From assembly GCF_032464895.1 (NCBI RefSeq), contig NZ_JAWDIC010000002.1, forward strand, positions 1 to 64,000: a stretch of DNA of 64,000 bases, given 5' to 3'. Below, one piece after another: positions 47,682 to 58,070 of this stretch (positions are counted from its first letter, which is position 1; each line of letters opens with the position of its first letter). A program made the position numbers and the translations under genes. Under the pieces are notes generated by a model. That model was given only the letters and a program-made list of their open reading frames with translations. It searched no databases and had not been told where the DNA came from. This stretch comes from Phycicoccus sp. M110.8. Its GTDB lineage: Bacteria; Actinomycetota; Actinomycetes; Actinomycetales; Dermatophilaceae.

Positions 47682-50600
47682 TCAGGCCTGGAGGGCTGCG
47701 ATGGCGTTGCGGATGCGCTTCTCCGACACCGGCCGCGGCGTCCCGAGGGAGTTCGCGAAGAGGCTGACGCGCAGGTCCTCCACCATCCACCCGACGTCGC
47801 GGACGGCGGCCGAGCGGCGGTCCTCGGGCGACAGGGAGTCGAGCAGGTCGGCATACGCGACCTCGACCCGGTCGACGACCTCCTGGTTCGCGGCGTCGCG
47901 GGCCAGGGCGGACGGCGACGAGGGCGCCTTCTCGAGCCGCTGCACCATCCCCCGCAGGTACCGGCGCAGGTGCGGCAGGTGCGCGATCCCGGTGTCCGCG
48001 ACGAAGCCGGCGTAGACGAGGCTGTCGAGCTGCGCCCGGACGTCGGCGACGAGGGCAGCGGCGGCCGGGGCCCGCAGCGCGTCGAGCAGGCGCCGGACCT
48101 CCCGGGCGGTGGCCAGCACCGGCTCGACCTCGTCGACCACCTGCAGGACCCGGGTGGCGACGTGGGTGCGCACGGCGGCGAGCACCTCCTCGAAGGCCGC
48201 CTCGTCGCGCACGCCATGGGCGCCCGCTGATCCGCGCTGGGCCGTGATCGCGTCCACGGCGCACGCCAGGCAGTCCTCGAGCAGCGCGGGCACGGAGCCG
48301 TGCGGGTTGTCCGCCAGGCTGAGCTTCTGGGCGTTGCCGAGGCGGGCGAGCACGCGCTTCCACGGCGGCGCGGTGTTGAGCAGCAGAAGCCGGCGCACCC
48401 CCAGGGCGGTCGCCGCGTCGGCGGCGCGACGGCCGGGCAGGACGACGAGGTCGACGCAGTCGCCGCGGTCGACCAGGGCCGGGAAACCCTGCACCACCTG
48501 GCCGCCGGACCTCGTGTCGAAGGTCTCCGGCAGGGTGCCGAAGTCCCACTGCCGCAGGCCTTTTCGTTCGACGCGGGCACCGGCTCGGGACATGCGTCGC
48601 TGCACCTGGCCGGCGAGCCGGGCCTGCAGCTCCTCGAGGTCCTTGCCGGCGCCCAGCACGCGTCCGCCGCCGTCCTCGACGCTGAAGGTGACCCGCAGGT
48701 GGTCGGGGACGGCCTCGGGGTGCCAGTCCGCGGGGTCGACGCGCACGCCGGTCCTGGCGTGCAGCACCCGGCCGAGCTCCTCGGCCAGCGTGCGTCCGTC
48801 GCCGGGCTGGACGTCCGCCAGCGCGGCGGCTGCGTGGTCGGGTGCGGGGACGAAGTTGCGCCGGACGCCCTTCGGCAGGGCACGGACGAGGGCCGTCGCG
48901 AGGTCGCCGCGCAGGCCCGGCACCTGCCAGTCGAACCCCTCGGGTGACACGCGGTTGAGCACCTGCACCGGAATGTGCACGGTGACCCCGTCGGCTGCCG
49001 CCCCCGGCTCGAACTGGTAGGTGACGGGCAGCTCGAGCCCACCCTGGCGCCACGTGCGCGGGTAGTCGCGCGCCGACACCTCCTCCGCGCTGTCGCGGGT
49101 GAGCAGGTCCTCGGTGAACGTCAGCAGGTCCGGCGTCTCCCGCCGCGCGTGCTTCCACCATCGGTCGAAGTGGCGTTGCGAGACGACCTCGGCGGGCACG
49201 CGCTCGTCGAAGAACGCGACGAGGTCCTCGTCGTCGACCACGATGTCGCGTCGGCGCGCGCGCTCCTCGAGCTCGGAGAGCCGTTGCAGCAGAGCGGTGT
49301 TCGCCCGGTGGAACTCGTGGTGGGTGTCCCAGTCCCCCTCGACCAGCGCGTGCCGGATGAAGAGGTCGCGCGACTCCTCGGGCTGGATCCTGGCGTAGTT
49401 GACCGTCCGAGCGGCGACCAGCGGCACGCCGTAGAGGGTGACCCGTTCGGTGGCCAGGGCGGCCCCCTGCTTGCGCGACCAGCGCGGCTCGGAGTAGGTC
49501 CGCTTCACCAGGTGCGGCGCCGCGCGCTCGGCCCACAGCGGGTCGATCCGGGCGTTGGTGCGGGCCCACAGGCGGGTCGTCTCGACGAGCTCGGCGGCCA
49601 TCACGAACGCCGGCTGGCGGCGGAACAGGGTCGACCCCGGCGAGATCCCGAACCGCGCTCCCCGGGCACCGAGGTAGTCCCGCTTCGCCTCGTCGCGCAC
49701 GCCGATGTGCGACAGCAGCCCGGCGAGCAGCGCCTGGTGAACGAGGTCGGCGTTGGGCGGCTCCCCCGGCGCCGAGGTCGCCTGCTTGGGGTCGATGCCG
49801 ACGTCCTGGCAGGCGCGGCGCAGCTGGGAGTGCAGGTCCTGCCACTCGCGCACCCGCAGGTAGTGCAGGAACTCGGTGCGGCACATGCGCCGGAACGCGC
49901 TGTGCGACAACGCCTTCTGCTGCTCCTTGAGGTAGTTCCAGAGGTTGAGCAACGACATGAAGTCCGAGTGCTCGTCGCGGAACCGGGCGTGCGCCTGGTC
50001 GGCCTGGGTCTGCTTGTCGGCCGGCCGCTCACGCGGGTCCTGCATGGAGAGCGCGGCCACGATGACCAGCGCCTCGCGCGTGCACCCCAGCTTCCCGGCC
50101 TCGATGAGCATGCGCCCCAGCCGTGGGTCCACGGGCAGCCGGGCCAGCGACCTTCCGTATGCCGTGAGCCGCCGCTCCCGCCCACGGCGCCTCGGTGCGG
50201 TTCCCCGCTCCCCCGGCTCCCCGGCATACTCCTCGCCGGCGCCCTCGGTGCTGCCCACACCGTCGCCCGCGTCGAAGGCCTGGAGCTCCTCGAGGAGCCG
50301 CACGCCGTCGGCCACCTGGCGCGGGTCGGGGGCGTCGACGAAGGGGAACCGCGCGACGTCGCCGAGCCCGAGCGCCGTCATCTGCAGGATGACCGACGCG
50401 AGGCTGGTGCGCTGGACCTCGGGCTCGGTGAACTCCGGCCGGGACTCGTAGTCGGCCTCGGAGTACAGCCGGATGCAGATGCCGTCGGCCACGCGGCCGC
50501 AGCGGCCGGCACGCTGGTTGGCGCTCGCCTGCGACACCGGCTCGATCGGCAGCCGCTGCACCTTGGTGCGCTGGCTGTAGCGCGAGATGCGCGCGGTGCC

Positions 50601-51698
50601 GGCGTCGACGACGTACCGGATGCCCGGTACCGTCAGCGACGTCTCGGCGACGTTGGTGGCCAACACGATCCGGCGTCCGGAGTGGCCGGAGAAGACCCGG
50701 TGCTGCTCGGCGGCGGACAGCCGCGCGTAGAGCGGGAGCACCTCGGTCTGCGGCAGCCCCAGGCCCTCGAGGGCCGACGCGGTGTCGCGGATCTCCCGCT
50801 CACCCGAGAGGAAGACGAGGATGTCCTGGCCGCCGCCGTCGCCGCCACGGGCCTCGGTCCACAGCTCCTCGACCGCCTCGACGACACCGGTGACCTGGTC
50901 GCGCTCCTCGGCGTCGTCGCGGTCGGGGTCGACGAGCGGGCGGTAGCGGACCTCGACGGGGTACGTGCGGCCGGAGACCTCGATGATCGGCGCCGGCTCG
51001 CCCGTGCGCGGGTCGGCGAAGTGCTGGGCGAACCGCTCGGGGTCGATGGTCGCCGAGGTGATGACGACCTTGAGGTCGGGGCGGCGCGGCAGCAGCTGCT
51101 TGAGGTAGCCGAGGATGAAGTCGATGTTGAGCGACCGCTCGTGCGCCTCGTCGATGATGATCGTGTCGTACTTGCGCAGCATCCGGTCGCGCTGCATCTC
51201 GTTGAGCAAGATGCCGTCGGTCATCACCTTGACGAGCGTGTCGTCGCTGCTCGTGTCGGTGAACCTCACCTGGTAGCCGATCGCGCCACCGAGCTCGACC
51301 TCGAGCTCCTCGGCGATGCGCTCGGCGACCGAGCGGGCGGCGATGCGGCGGGGCTGGGTGTGCCCGACGATGCCCTGCTGGCCGCGACCGACTTCGAGGC
51401 AGATCTTGGGCAGCTGGGTGGTCTTGCCCGACCCGGTCTCGCCCGCGATGACGACGACCTGGTGGTCGCGGATGGCCGCGGCGATGTCGTCCTTGCGCGC
51501 GACGACCGGGAGCTGCTCGGGGTAGCGCAGCTCCGGCACGGGGATCGCCCGGCGGGGGCGTGGGTGCCGCGGTTGCCGGGGCTGCCGCGGTTGCCGCAGC
51601 TGCTGGCCCTGGCCGGCGGCGCCCTCCGACGGCCCGCGCCGGGGACGCCTGCGCCGGTTCCGGGCAGCGCGAGGCTGCTCGGAACCGGCGGAGGACAT
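47682..51698 (-). CDS. hrpA: ATP-dependent RNA helicase HrpA
   Basis: This 1338-residue DEAH-box helicase unwinds RNA and in E. coli aids mRNA processing and rescue of stalled ribosomes. After an Arg/Pro/Gln-rich tail with RQPRQPRQPRHPRPRR come GETGSGKT (86-93), TQPRRIAARSVAERIAEE, DEAH (183-186) and SAT (215-217). ERSLNIDFILGYLK, VLATNVAETSLTVPGI and QRAGRCGR then lead to the HA2/OB region. The large C-terminal DUF3418 domain (about 650-1330) is typical of full-length HrpA. Confidence 0.95.
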   Translation of the reverse strand: MSSAGSEQPRAARNRRRRPRRGPSEGAAGQGQQLRQPRQPRQPRHPRPRRAIPVPELRYPEQLPVVARKDDIAAAIRDHQVVVIAGETGSGKTTQLPKICLEVGRGQQGIVGHTQPRRIAARSVAERIAEELEVELGGAIGYQVRFTDTSSDDTLVKVMTDGILLNEMQRDRMLRKYDTIIIDEAHERSLNIDFILGYLKQLLPRRPDLKVVITSATIDPERFAQHFADPRTGEPAPIIEVSGRTYPVEVRYRPLVDPDRDDAEERDQVTGVVEAVEELWTEARGGDGGGQDILVFLSGEREIRDTASALEGLGLPQTEVLPLYARLSAAEQHRVFSGHSGRRIVLATNVAETSLTVPGIRYVVDAGTARISRYSQRTKVQRLPIEPVSQASANQRAGRCGRVADGICIRLYSEADYESRPEFTEPEVQRTSLASVILQMTALGLGDVARFPFVDAPDPRQVADGVRLLEELQAFDAGDGVGSTEGAGEEYAGEPGERGTAPRRRGRERRLTAYGRSLARLPVDPRLGRMLIEAGKLGCTREALVIVAALSMQDPRERPADKQTQADQAHARFRDEHSDFMSLLNLWNYLKEQQKALSHSAFRRMCRTEFLHYLRVREWQDLHSQLRRACQDVGIDPKQATSAPGEPPNADLVHQALLAGLLSHIGVRDEAKRDYLGARGARFGISPGSTLFRRQPAFVMAAELVETTRLWARTNARIDPLWAERAAPHLVKRTYSEPRWSRKQGAALATERVTLYGVPLVAARTVNYARIQPEESRDLFIRHALVEGDWDTHHEFHRANTALLQRLSELEERARRRDIVVDDEDLVAFFDERVPAEVVSQRHFDRWWKHARRETPDLLTFTEDLLTRDSAEEVSARDYPRTWRQGGLELPVTYQFEPGAAADGVTVHIPVQVLNRVSPEGFDWQVPGLRGDLATALVRALPKGVRRNFVPAPDHAAAALADVQPGDGRTLAEELGRVLHARTGVRVDPADWHPEAVPDHLRVTFSVEDGGGRVLGAGKDLEELQARLAGQVQRRMSRAGARVERKGLRQWDFGTLPETFDTRSGGQVVQGFPALVDRGDCVDLVVLPGRRAADAATALGVRRLLLLNTAPPWKRVLARLGNAQKLSLADNPHGSVPALLEDCLACAVDAITAQRGSAGAHGVRDEAAFEEVLAAVRTHVATRVLQVVDEVEPVLATAREVRRLLDALRAPAAAALVADVRAQLDSLVYAGFVADTGIAHLPHLRRYLRGMVQRLEKAPSSPSALARDAANQEVVDRVEVAYADLLDSLSPEDRRSAAVRDVGWMVEDLRVSLFANSLGTPRPVSEKRIRNAIAALQA

Positions 51699-51752
51699 GG
51701 GCCCTACGATACGGGCGGCCCCTCCTCCACCCGCACCCGAATACCCGACCGC

Positions 51753-53072
<1,320 letters not shown>

Positions 53073-53177
53073 GGGAACCTTCACTCTCGTGTGCCGCGGG
53101 ACGCGGCCTCGGCGGGTCCGTCGCCGACGGTGGAGTGCTGGTCGCCACCGCCGGAGGCGGTGCGGGACACGTGGTGG

Positions 53178-53292
53178 GTCTCCCGCGCTTGCGCACGGCG
53201 GGAGCCGTGCGCCTGGTCCTCACCCGGGGCACCCCACCGCGGAGGAGGGTTGCCGGCCAGCGAGCCGGGGCTTGGCGCTGGCACTCATGACC
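53178..53292 (-). promoter_or_regulatory. SAM-IV riboswitch upstream of metY
   Basis: The minus strand has GGTCATGAG, TGCCAGCGCCAAGCCCCGG, CTCGCTGGCCGGCAACCC, TCCTCCGCGGTGGGGTGCCC and CGGGTGAGGACC. Then comes a hairpin GCGCACGG-CTCCCG-CCGTGCGC and AAGCGCGGGAGAC. The loop CTCCCG is complementary to the following CGGGAG, matching the known second pseudoknot. Unlike metX, about 105 bases with two small hairpins (53146-53162 and 53119-53131) lie between aptamer and gene. Confidence 0.93.
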
Positions 53293-53347
53293 TGTCCGAA
53301 GGCTACGCCGAGCCCGCCACGGGCCGGGACACCCGTCTCTCATCGCG

Positions 53348-53383
53348 GACGGCCCCGACCACGCGGTGGTGGTCGGGGCCGTC
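53348..53383 (-). terminator. Hairpin after lctP
   Basis: A 15-bp perfect stem (GACGGCCCCGACCAC at 53348-53362 and its complement at 53369-53383) with a six-base loop starts about 20 bases past the permease stop. It probably ends the glc-lctP operon before the metY leader. Confidence 0.75.
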
Positions 53384-53403
53384 GGTCGGGCAGGCAGACC
53401 GCG

Positions 53404-55173
53404 CTAGGGGATCATCCAGCTGAGCACCGCGGTCGACTGCAGGAAGACCAGGACGCACATGAACGCCACGAAGGCGACGCTCCACCCGATGACCCTGCGG
53501 AAGATGTCGCCCTCGCGACCCGACATGCCCACGGCCGCAGCGGCGATCGCCAGGTTCTGCGGGGAGATCATCTTGCCTAGGACGCCGCCGGAGGAGTTCG
53601 CGGCGGCCATCAGGGCCGGGTGCAGCCCGGCGTCCTTGGCGGCGGTCACCTGCAGGGCGCCGAACAGCGAGTTCGACGAGGTGTCCGACCCGGTGACCGC
53701 GACACCGAGCCAGCCGAGGATCGGCGACAGCAGGGCGAACGCGCCGCCCGCACCCGCCATCCACGTGCCGAGGCTGGAGGTCTGTCCCGAGGCGTTCATG
53801 ACGTAGGCCAGACCCAGCACGGCCATGACCGTGACGATCGCGGCAGCGAGCTGCTTGAGCGTCGTGCCGTAGGCCCGCAGCGCCCTCGCCGGGGAGATCC
53901 CCAGCACGGGGATGGAGACGATCCCGGAGATCAGCATCAGCGTGCCCGCTGCGGCGAGCCAGTTCAGCTTGAACTGCGGGATCTTCGAGGCCTTGCCCGA
54001 CGCGCTCTGCAGCCCGTCGAGACCCGGCCAGTTGAACACCTTGGTCGGTGCGTCGAGGGCGTCCTTGATGCCGGGCAGCTGCGCCACCACGAAGACGATG
54101 ATGATGATGAGGTACGGCGCGTAGGCCTTGAACACGTCGGAGCCGCGGTCGTGCGCGGCCTCGTCGCGGGCCCTCATGGTGGTGAGGTCCTCGGCGCCCG
54201 CGTCGCTCTCGGTGTGCACCGGGCGTCGACGCCCGTGGTGCCGGTCGCCGTGCTGGTCGTCGCCCTCGGCCGCCATGGCAACGGTGGCCGAGCCCCGGGA
54301 GCTGCGCGAACCGGCCGCCACGACCTCCTCCTCCTCGACAGCCGACTCCACGTAGTGCTCCTTCGGCTGCCAGACGCGCAGCAGCAGGACGACGGCGAGC
54401 GCGCTCGCCAGCGAGGCGACGATGTCCGTCAGCGGGGTGGAGATGTAGTTCGAGGTGACGAACTGGGCCACGGCGAAGGTGATCCCGCAGGTGAGCGTCG
54501 CGGGCAGGGTCGCCCGGACCCCGCGGCCCCGGTCGATGATGAAGACCAGCGCCATCGGCACGAAGACGCCGAGCAGCGGGGTCTGCCGCCCGACGATCTG
54601 CGACAGCGTGTGCTCGGGCTGCTGGCTGACGGTCGCCAGGGTGGTGATCGGCACGGCCAGCGCGCCGAACGCGACCGGCGCGGTGTTCGCGACCAGGGCC
54701 ACGACCGCTGCCTTGAGCGGTCGGAAGCCCAGGGCGATGAGCATCACGCTCGTGATGGCGACGGGTGTGCCGAAGCCGGCCAGCGCCTCGAGCAGGGCGC
54801 CGAACGAGAAGGCGATGATGACGGCCTGGATCCGCTGGTCGTCGCTGATGCTCGCGAACGAACGGCGGAGCACGTCGAAGTGCCCCGTCGAGACCGTCAT
54901 GTTGTAGACCCAGATCGCGTTGATGACGATCCACATGATCGGGAAGAAGCCGAAGGCCGCGCCCTCGATGCCGCTGGACACGGCCATGCCGACGGGCATC
55001 GAGTAGGCCCAGATGGCGATCACGATGGAGACGAGCAGGGCCGCGATGCCGGCCTTCCACGCGGCGAGCCGCAGGCCGCCGAGCAGGATGAAGATGGTGA
55101 GCAGGGGGAGCATGGCCACGAGGGCCGTGAGGAACAGGGAACCACCTACGGCGTCGAGTACCGGACGGAACAT
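53404..55173 (-). CDS. lctP: L-lactate/glycolate permease
   Basis: This 589-residue protein of the lactate permease family imports lactate or glycolate with protons. It has about 13 membrane segments; FSFGALLEALAGFGTPVAITSVML, ALGFRPLKAAVVALVANTAPVAFGALAVPI and GSDTSSNSLFGALQVTAA are hallmark stretches. A long cytoplasmic loop (about 270-350) is Glu-, Arg- and His-rich (EEEEVVAAGSRSSRG, DRHHGRRRPVH), unusual padding for the family. It follows glcF by 79 bases, so the operon can import and oxidise its own substrate. Confidence 0.92.
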   Translation of the reverse strand: MFRPVLDAVGGSLFLTALVAMLPLLTIFILLGGLRLAAWKAGIAALLVSIVIAIWAYSMPVGMAVSSGIEGAAFGFFPIMWIVINAIWVYNMTVSTGHFDVLRRSFASISDDQRIQAVIIAFSFGALLEALAGFGTPVAITSVMLIALGFRPLKAAVVALVANTAPVAFGALAVPITTLATVSQQPEHTLSQIVGRQTPLLGVFVPMALVFIIDRGRGVRATLPATLTCGITFAVAQFVTSNYISTPLTDIVASLASALAVVLLLRVWQPKEHYVESAVEEEEVVAAGSRSSRGSATVAMAAEGDDQHGDRHHGRRRPVHTESDAGAEDLTTMRARDEAAHDRGSDVFKAYAPYLIIIIVFVVAQLPGIKDALDAPTKVFNWPGLDGLQSASGKASKIPQFKLNWLAAAGTLMLISGIVSIPVLGISPARALRAYGTTLKQLAAAIVTVMAVLGLAYVMNASGQTSSLGTWMAGAGGAFALLSPILGWLGVAVTGSDTSSNSLFGALQVTAAKDAGLHPALMAAANSSGGVLGKMISPQNLAIAAAAVGMSGREGDIFRRVIGWSVAFVAFMCVLVFLQSTAVLSWMIP

Positions 55174-55252
55174 GCGTTCACCTCGGGGTGTGAGGGGGGA
55201 TGTGTGGGGGGTCGTCGTTTCCGGCGGTGTTGCGGGGAAGGAAGCCCTCGGG

Positions 55253-56692
55253 TCAGGCCTGCGGCGACCTCCCTCGTGTCACGCCGAGGTCCTCGGGTGA
55301 CAGTCCTCGGATCGAGGCATCGAGCACCTCGATGGTGTGAGCCATCGCCATCGCGGCCCCGGCCCGCTCCAGCGACGTCCGGACCTGCATCAGGCAGCCC
55401 GGGTTGGCGGTGACGAGCAGCTCGGCGCCGGTGGCGACGACGTTGGTCGCCTTGCGGTCGCCCAGCTCACGGGCGGCCTCGGGCTTGAGGAGGTTGTAGA
55501 TGCCCGCGCTGCCGCAGCACAGCGACGCCTCGTTGATCTCCCGCAGCTCGAGGCCGGGTATGCCGCGCAGCAGCTCCCGCGGCTGGGCGCGGATGCCCTG
55601 GGCGTGGCCGAGGTGGCAGGCGTCGTGGTACGCCACCGACACCTCCAGCGGGTGCCGCGGGGCCACGGGTCCGGCTTCCGCGAGGATCTCGCTGACGTCG
55701 CGGACGCGGTCGGCGAAGGCCCGCGCACGGTTCGCCCAGGCGGGGTCGTCGGCGAGCAGGTCGGCATACTCCTTCATCGCCGAGCCGCAGCCCGCGGAGT
55801 TCACGACCACGTGCTCGACGCCGGCCCGCTCGAACTCCTCGACGAGGCTGCGGGCGAAGCCTGCGGCCTCCTCCTCGCGGCCGTTGTGGGCGGAGAGTGC
55901 ACCGCAGCACCCCTGCCCGGGCGGCGCGACGACGTCGAACCCCTCGGCGGCCAGCACTCGCGCGGTGGCGGCATTGACCCCCGGGAAGAACTCGCGCTGC
56001 ACGCAGCCGAGCAGCATCCCGACGGTCCCCCGCTTCGTGCCGCGCGCCGGCGTCAGGGGCGGCACGTCCTCGCGTCGGCCGAGGGGCGGGGGCAGCGACT
56101 CCATCGCGGCGAGCTGGGGCGAGATCCGTTGCAGCACACCGGACCTGCGGAGAAGTCGGGACAGACCCGACCGCTGGTGCAGCCGCAGCGGCCCGCGCAG
56201 GGCGCGCAGCCTGCGCGGGTAGGGGAAGAGCGCGAAGACCGCCTCACGGAGCGCGCGGTCGGAGGGCGAGCGGGTGGTGTTGCGCTCGACCTGGGCGCGG
56301 GTGTCGGTGATGAGCTTGTCGTACTGCACGCCGGAGGGGCAGGCGGTGACGCAGGACATGCAGCCGAGGCAGGCGTCGAAGTGGCCGACGACCTCGGGCG
56401 TCAGCGGCTCGCCGCCCACCACCTGCTGCATGAGGTGGATCCGGCCGCGGGGCGAGTCCATCTCCTCCCCCCACAGCACGTACGTGGGGCACGTCGGCAG
56501 GCAGAAGCCGCAGTGCACGCAGTCGGAGAGCAGCTCCTGCGACGGGGGCCGGTGGTCGTCGAAGTGGGGCCCGTCCAGGGCGGCCGCTCGCCGACTCCCC
56601 TGGCCGTGCTCCGCGGTCCGGTCGACGACACCGTCGGCCGGTCCTGCCGCCCCGGCGGGGCCGTGCCCGGTGGTCGGGTCGGTGCTGGTCAT
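55253..56692 (-). CDS. glcF: Glycolate oxidase iron-sulfur subunit
   Basis: This 479-residue electron-transfer subunit has two 4Fe-4S motifs: CVHCGFCLPTCP and CLGCMSCVTACP. Two CCG domains follow (GQGCCGALSAHNG with NSAGCGSAMKEY, and LCCGSAGIYNLL with TANPGCLMQ). It passes electrons from the flavin subunits to the respiratory chain. The ATG shares one base with the glcE stop (TGATG). A longer in-frame reading into glcE is not supported. Confidence 0.92.
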   Translation of the reverse strand: MTSTDPTTGHGPAGAAGPADGVVDRTAEHGQGSRRAAALDGPHFDDHRPPSQELLSDCVHCGFCLPTCPTYVLWGEEMDSPRGRIHLMQQVVGGEPLTPEVVGHFDACLGCMSCVTACPSGVQYDKLITDTRAQVERNTTRSPSDRALREAVFALFPYPRRLRALRGPLRLHQRSGLSRLLRRSGVLQRISPQLAAMESLPPPLGRREDVPPLTPARGTKRGTVGMLLGCVQREFFPGVNAATARVLAAEGFDVVAPPGQGCCGALSAHNGREEEAAGFARSLVEEFERAGVEHVVVNSAGCGSAMKEYADLLADDPAWANRARAFADRVRDVSEILAEAGPVAPRHPLEVSVAYHDACHLGHAQGIRAQPRELLRGIPGLELREINEASLCCGSAGIYNLLKPEAARELGDRKATNVVATGAELLVTANPGCLMQVRTSLERAGAAMAMAHTIEVLDASIRGLSPEDLGVTRGRSPQA

Positions 56693-57981
56693 CAGATGCC
56701 TCCCACGAAGCGCCCGGGCGACAGCAGCCGGCCGGGGTCGAAGCGGTCCTTGACGGCGCGCATCAGCCCGAGCGCCTGGACGGGTCCCCACAGGTCCACC
56801 CGGTCCCGGACGTCGTCCGGGCCGTCGAGCACGACGACCTGGCCGTCGAAGCCGCCCGAGGCGACCCGGAGTCGCTGGACGAGCGCGGCCACCGCGTCGG
56901 TGTCGCCCTCGAGGGCCACGTGCTCCACGCCGACCGCGGGCGAGCCGCGCAGGTGCGCCCGCACGCCGGCCCCCGAGGTGGCCTCGGACAGGGCGCGCAG
57001 CAGCGGTGTCACCCCGGTGAGCACGTGGGTGACCCGCAGGAGCGTGCACCCGTCGTGGTCGGCGGCGACGTCACCACCCCACCACGAGGGCGGCTCCTCC
57101 CCCACCTGCACGTCCTCGCCACCGGACGCGGCCAGCAGGTCGGCGACCCGCCGGGCCGACTCGGCGGCGCCGTCGGGATGGCCCTCGACGAGGACCGACA
57201 GGGCGCCGAGGGCACCAGTGGGGTCGCCGCCGCCGGCGCCGCGGCGCGAGCCGGGGACCTCGAGCTCGACGGCCGACGGGACGAGCTGGCTGTGCGCCAC
57301 CGCGAGCGCGGCGGTGCCGGCGGCTGCCTCGTCGGCCACCGAGGCCGTCACCCAGCGGCGCCCCTGCGGCACCGGGTGCAGCCGCACGGCCACCTGCGTG
57401 ACCAGCCCGAGGGTGCCGAAGGACCCGGTGAGCAGCTTGGCGAGGTCGTAGCCGGCGACGTTCTTGACCACCTTGCCGCCGCTGTGAGCCACGACCCCGT
57501 CGGCGCGGACCAGGGTCATGCCGATCACCAGGTCGCGGACCGCGCCGTGGTGCAGGCGCAGCGGCCCGCTCGCGGCGGTGGCGACGGCTCCGCCGAGCGA
57601 GCCACCGGTCGGCGGGTCGATCCCGAGCCGCTGGCCGGCTCCACCGACGTCCTCCTGCACCTGCGCCAGCGACCGGCCGGCACCGGCGATGTAGACGAGG
57701 TCGCCGGCGGCGTGCTCGACCAGCGCGTCGAGGCGGCTGGTGTCGACCACGAGGTCGAGGCGTTCGGGCCGGCCTCCCCACCGCAGCTTGGTGCGCGAGC
57801 CGCGGGCCGTGACCGCGAGCCCGTCCCGAGCCGCGATCTGCACCAGCGCCGCCGCTTGCTCCGTGCTCCCCGGGGACGCGACCCAGCGAGGGCGTGTGCC
57901 GAGCACGGCGTCGCCGTCGCCCGCGGGCTCCACCCGTCCGTCGCAGGCGCGGAGCAGGTCGTCGGACACCTGGGTCGTCAC
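56692..57981 (-). CDS. glcE: Glycolate oxidase subunit GlcE (FAD-binding)
   Basis: This 429-residue flavoprotein subunit has a PCMH-type FAD domain: PGSTEQAAALVQIA, GSRTKLRWGG, DPPTGGSLGGAVATAASGP, VKNVAGYDLAKLLTGSFGTLGLVTQ. The C-terminal part ends VKDRFDPGRLLSPGRFVGGI. The start is GTG at 57981 after GGGGGCG. The reading frame stays open upstream to 58380, coding a Gly-Asp repeat, but without homology. The start overlaps the stop of a repeat-built small ORF (GTGA). Confidence 0.88.
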   Translation of the reverse strand: MTTQVSDDLLRACDGRVEPAGDGDAVLGTRPRWVASPGSTEQAAALVQIAARDGLAVTARGSRTKLRWGGRPERLDLVVDTSRLDALVEHAAGDLVYIAGAGRSLAQVQEDVGGAGQRLGIDPPTGGSLGGAVATAASGPLRLHHGAVRDLVIGMTLVRADGVVAHSGGKVVKNVAGYDLAKLLTGSFGTLGLVTQVAVRLHPVPQGRRWVTASVADEAAAGTAALAVAHSQLVPSAVELEVPGSRRGAGGGDPTGALGALSVLVEGHPDGAAESARRVADLLAASGGEDVQVGEEPPSWWGGDVAADHDGCTLLRVTHVLTGVTPLLRALSEATSGAGVRAHLRGSPAVGVEHVALEGDTDAVAALVQRLRVASGGFDGQVVVLDGPDDVRDRVDLWGPVQALGLMRAVKDRFDPGRLLSPGRFVGGI

Positions 57982-58070
57982 GAGTCGCCCCCGCGCCCCG
58001 CCATGGCCATGGCCATTCCCCTTGCCATCGCCATCGCTGGCGCCATCGCCATCGCCATCACCGGCACCAT
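57978..58070 (-). CDS. Repeat-encoded 30-residue ORF bridging glcD and glcE
   Basis: This open frame of 30 codons starts at an ATG sharing one base with the glcD stop (TGATG at 58070) and ends in a TGA overlapping the glcE GTG (GTGA at 57978-57981). It is built from GATGGC/CATGGC hexamers and would encode mostly Met-Ala dipeptides and end GRGGDS. Because the unit is two codons long, gain or loss of copies keeps the frame. It may serve to couple translation of glcE to glcD; a stable peptide is doubtful. Confidence 0.4.
   Translation of the reverse strand: MVPVMAMAMAPAMAMARGMAMAMAGRGGDS
58001..58060. repeat. GCCATC/GCCATG hexanucleotide repeat
   Basis: About ten imperfect GCCATN units (GCCATG, GCCATT, GCCATC) with two interruptions lie between glcD and glcE on the plus strand. 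Simple repeats of this kind change length by slippage. Confidence 0.8.
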
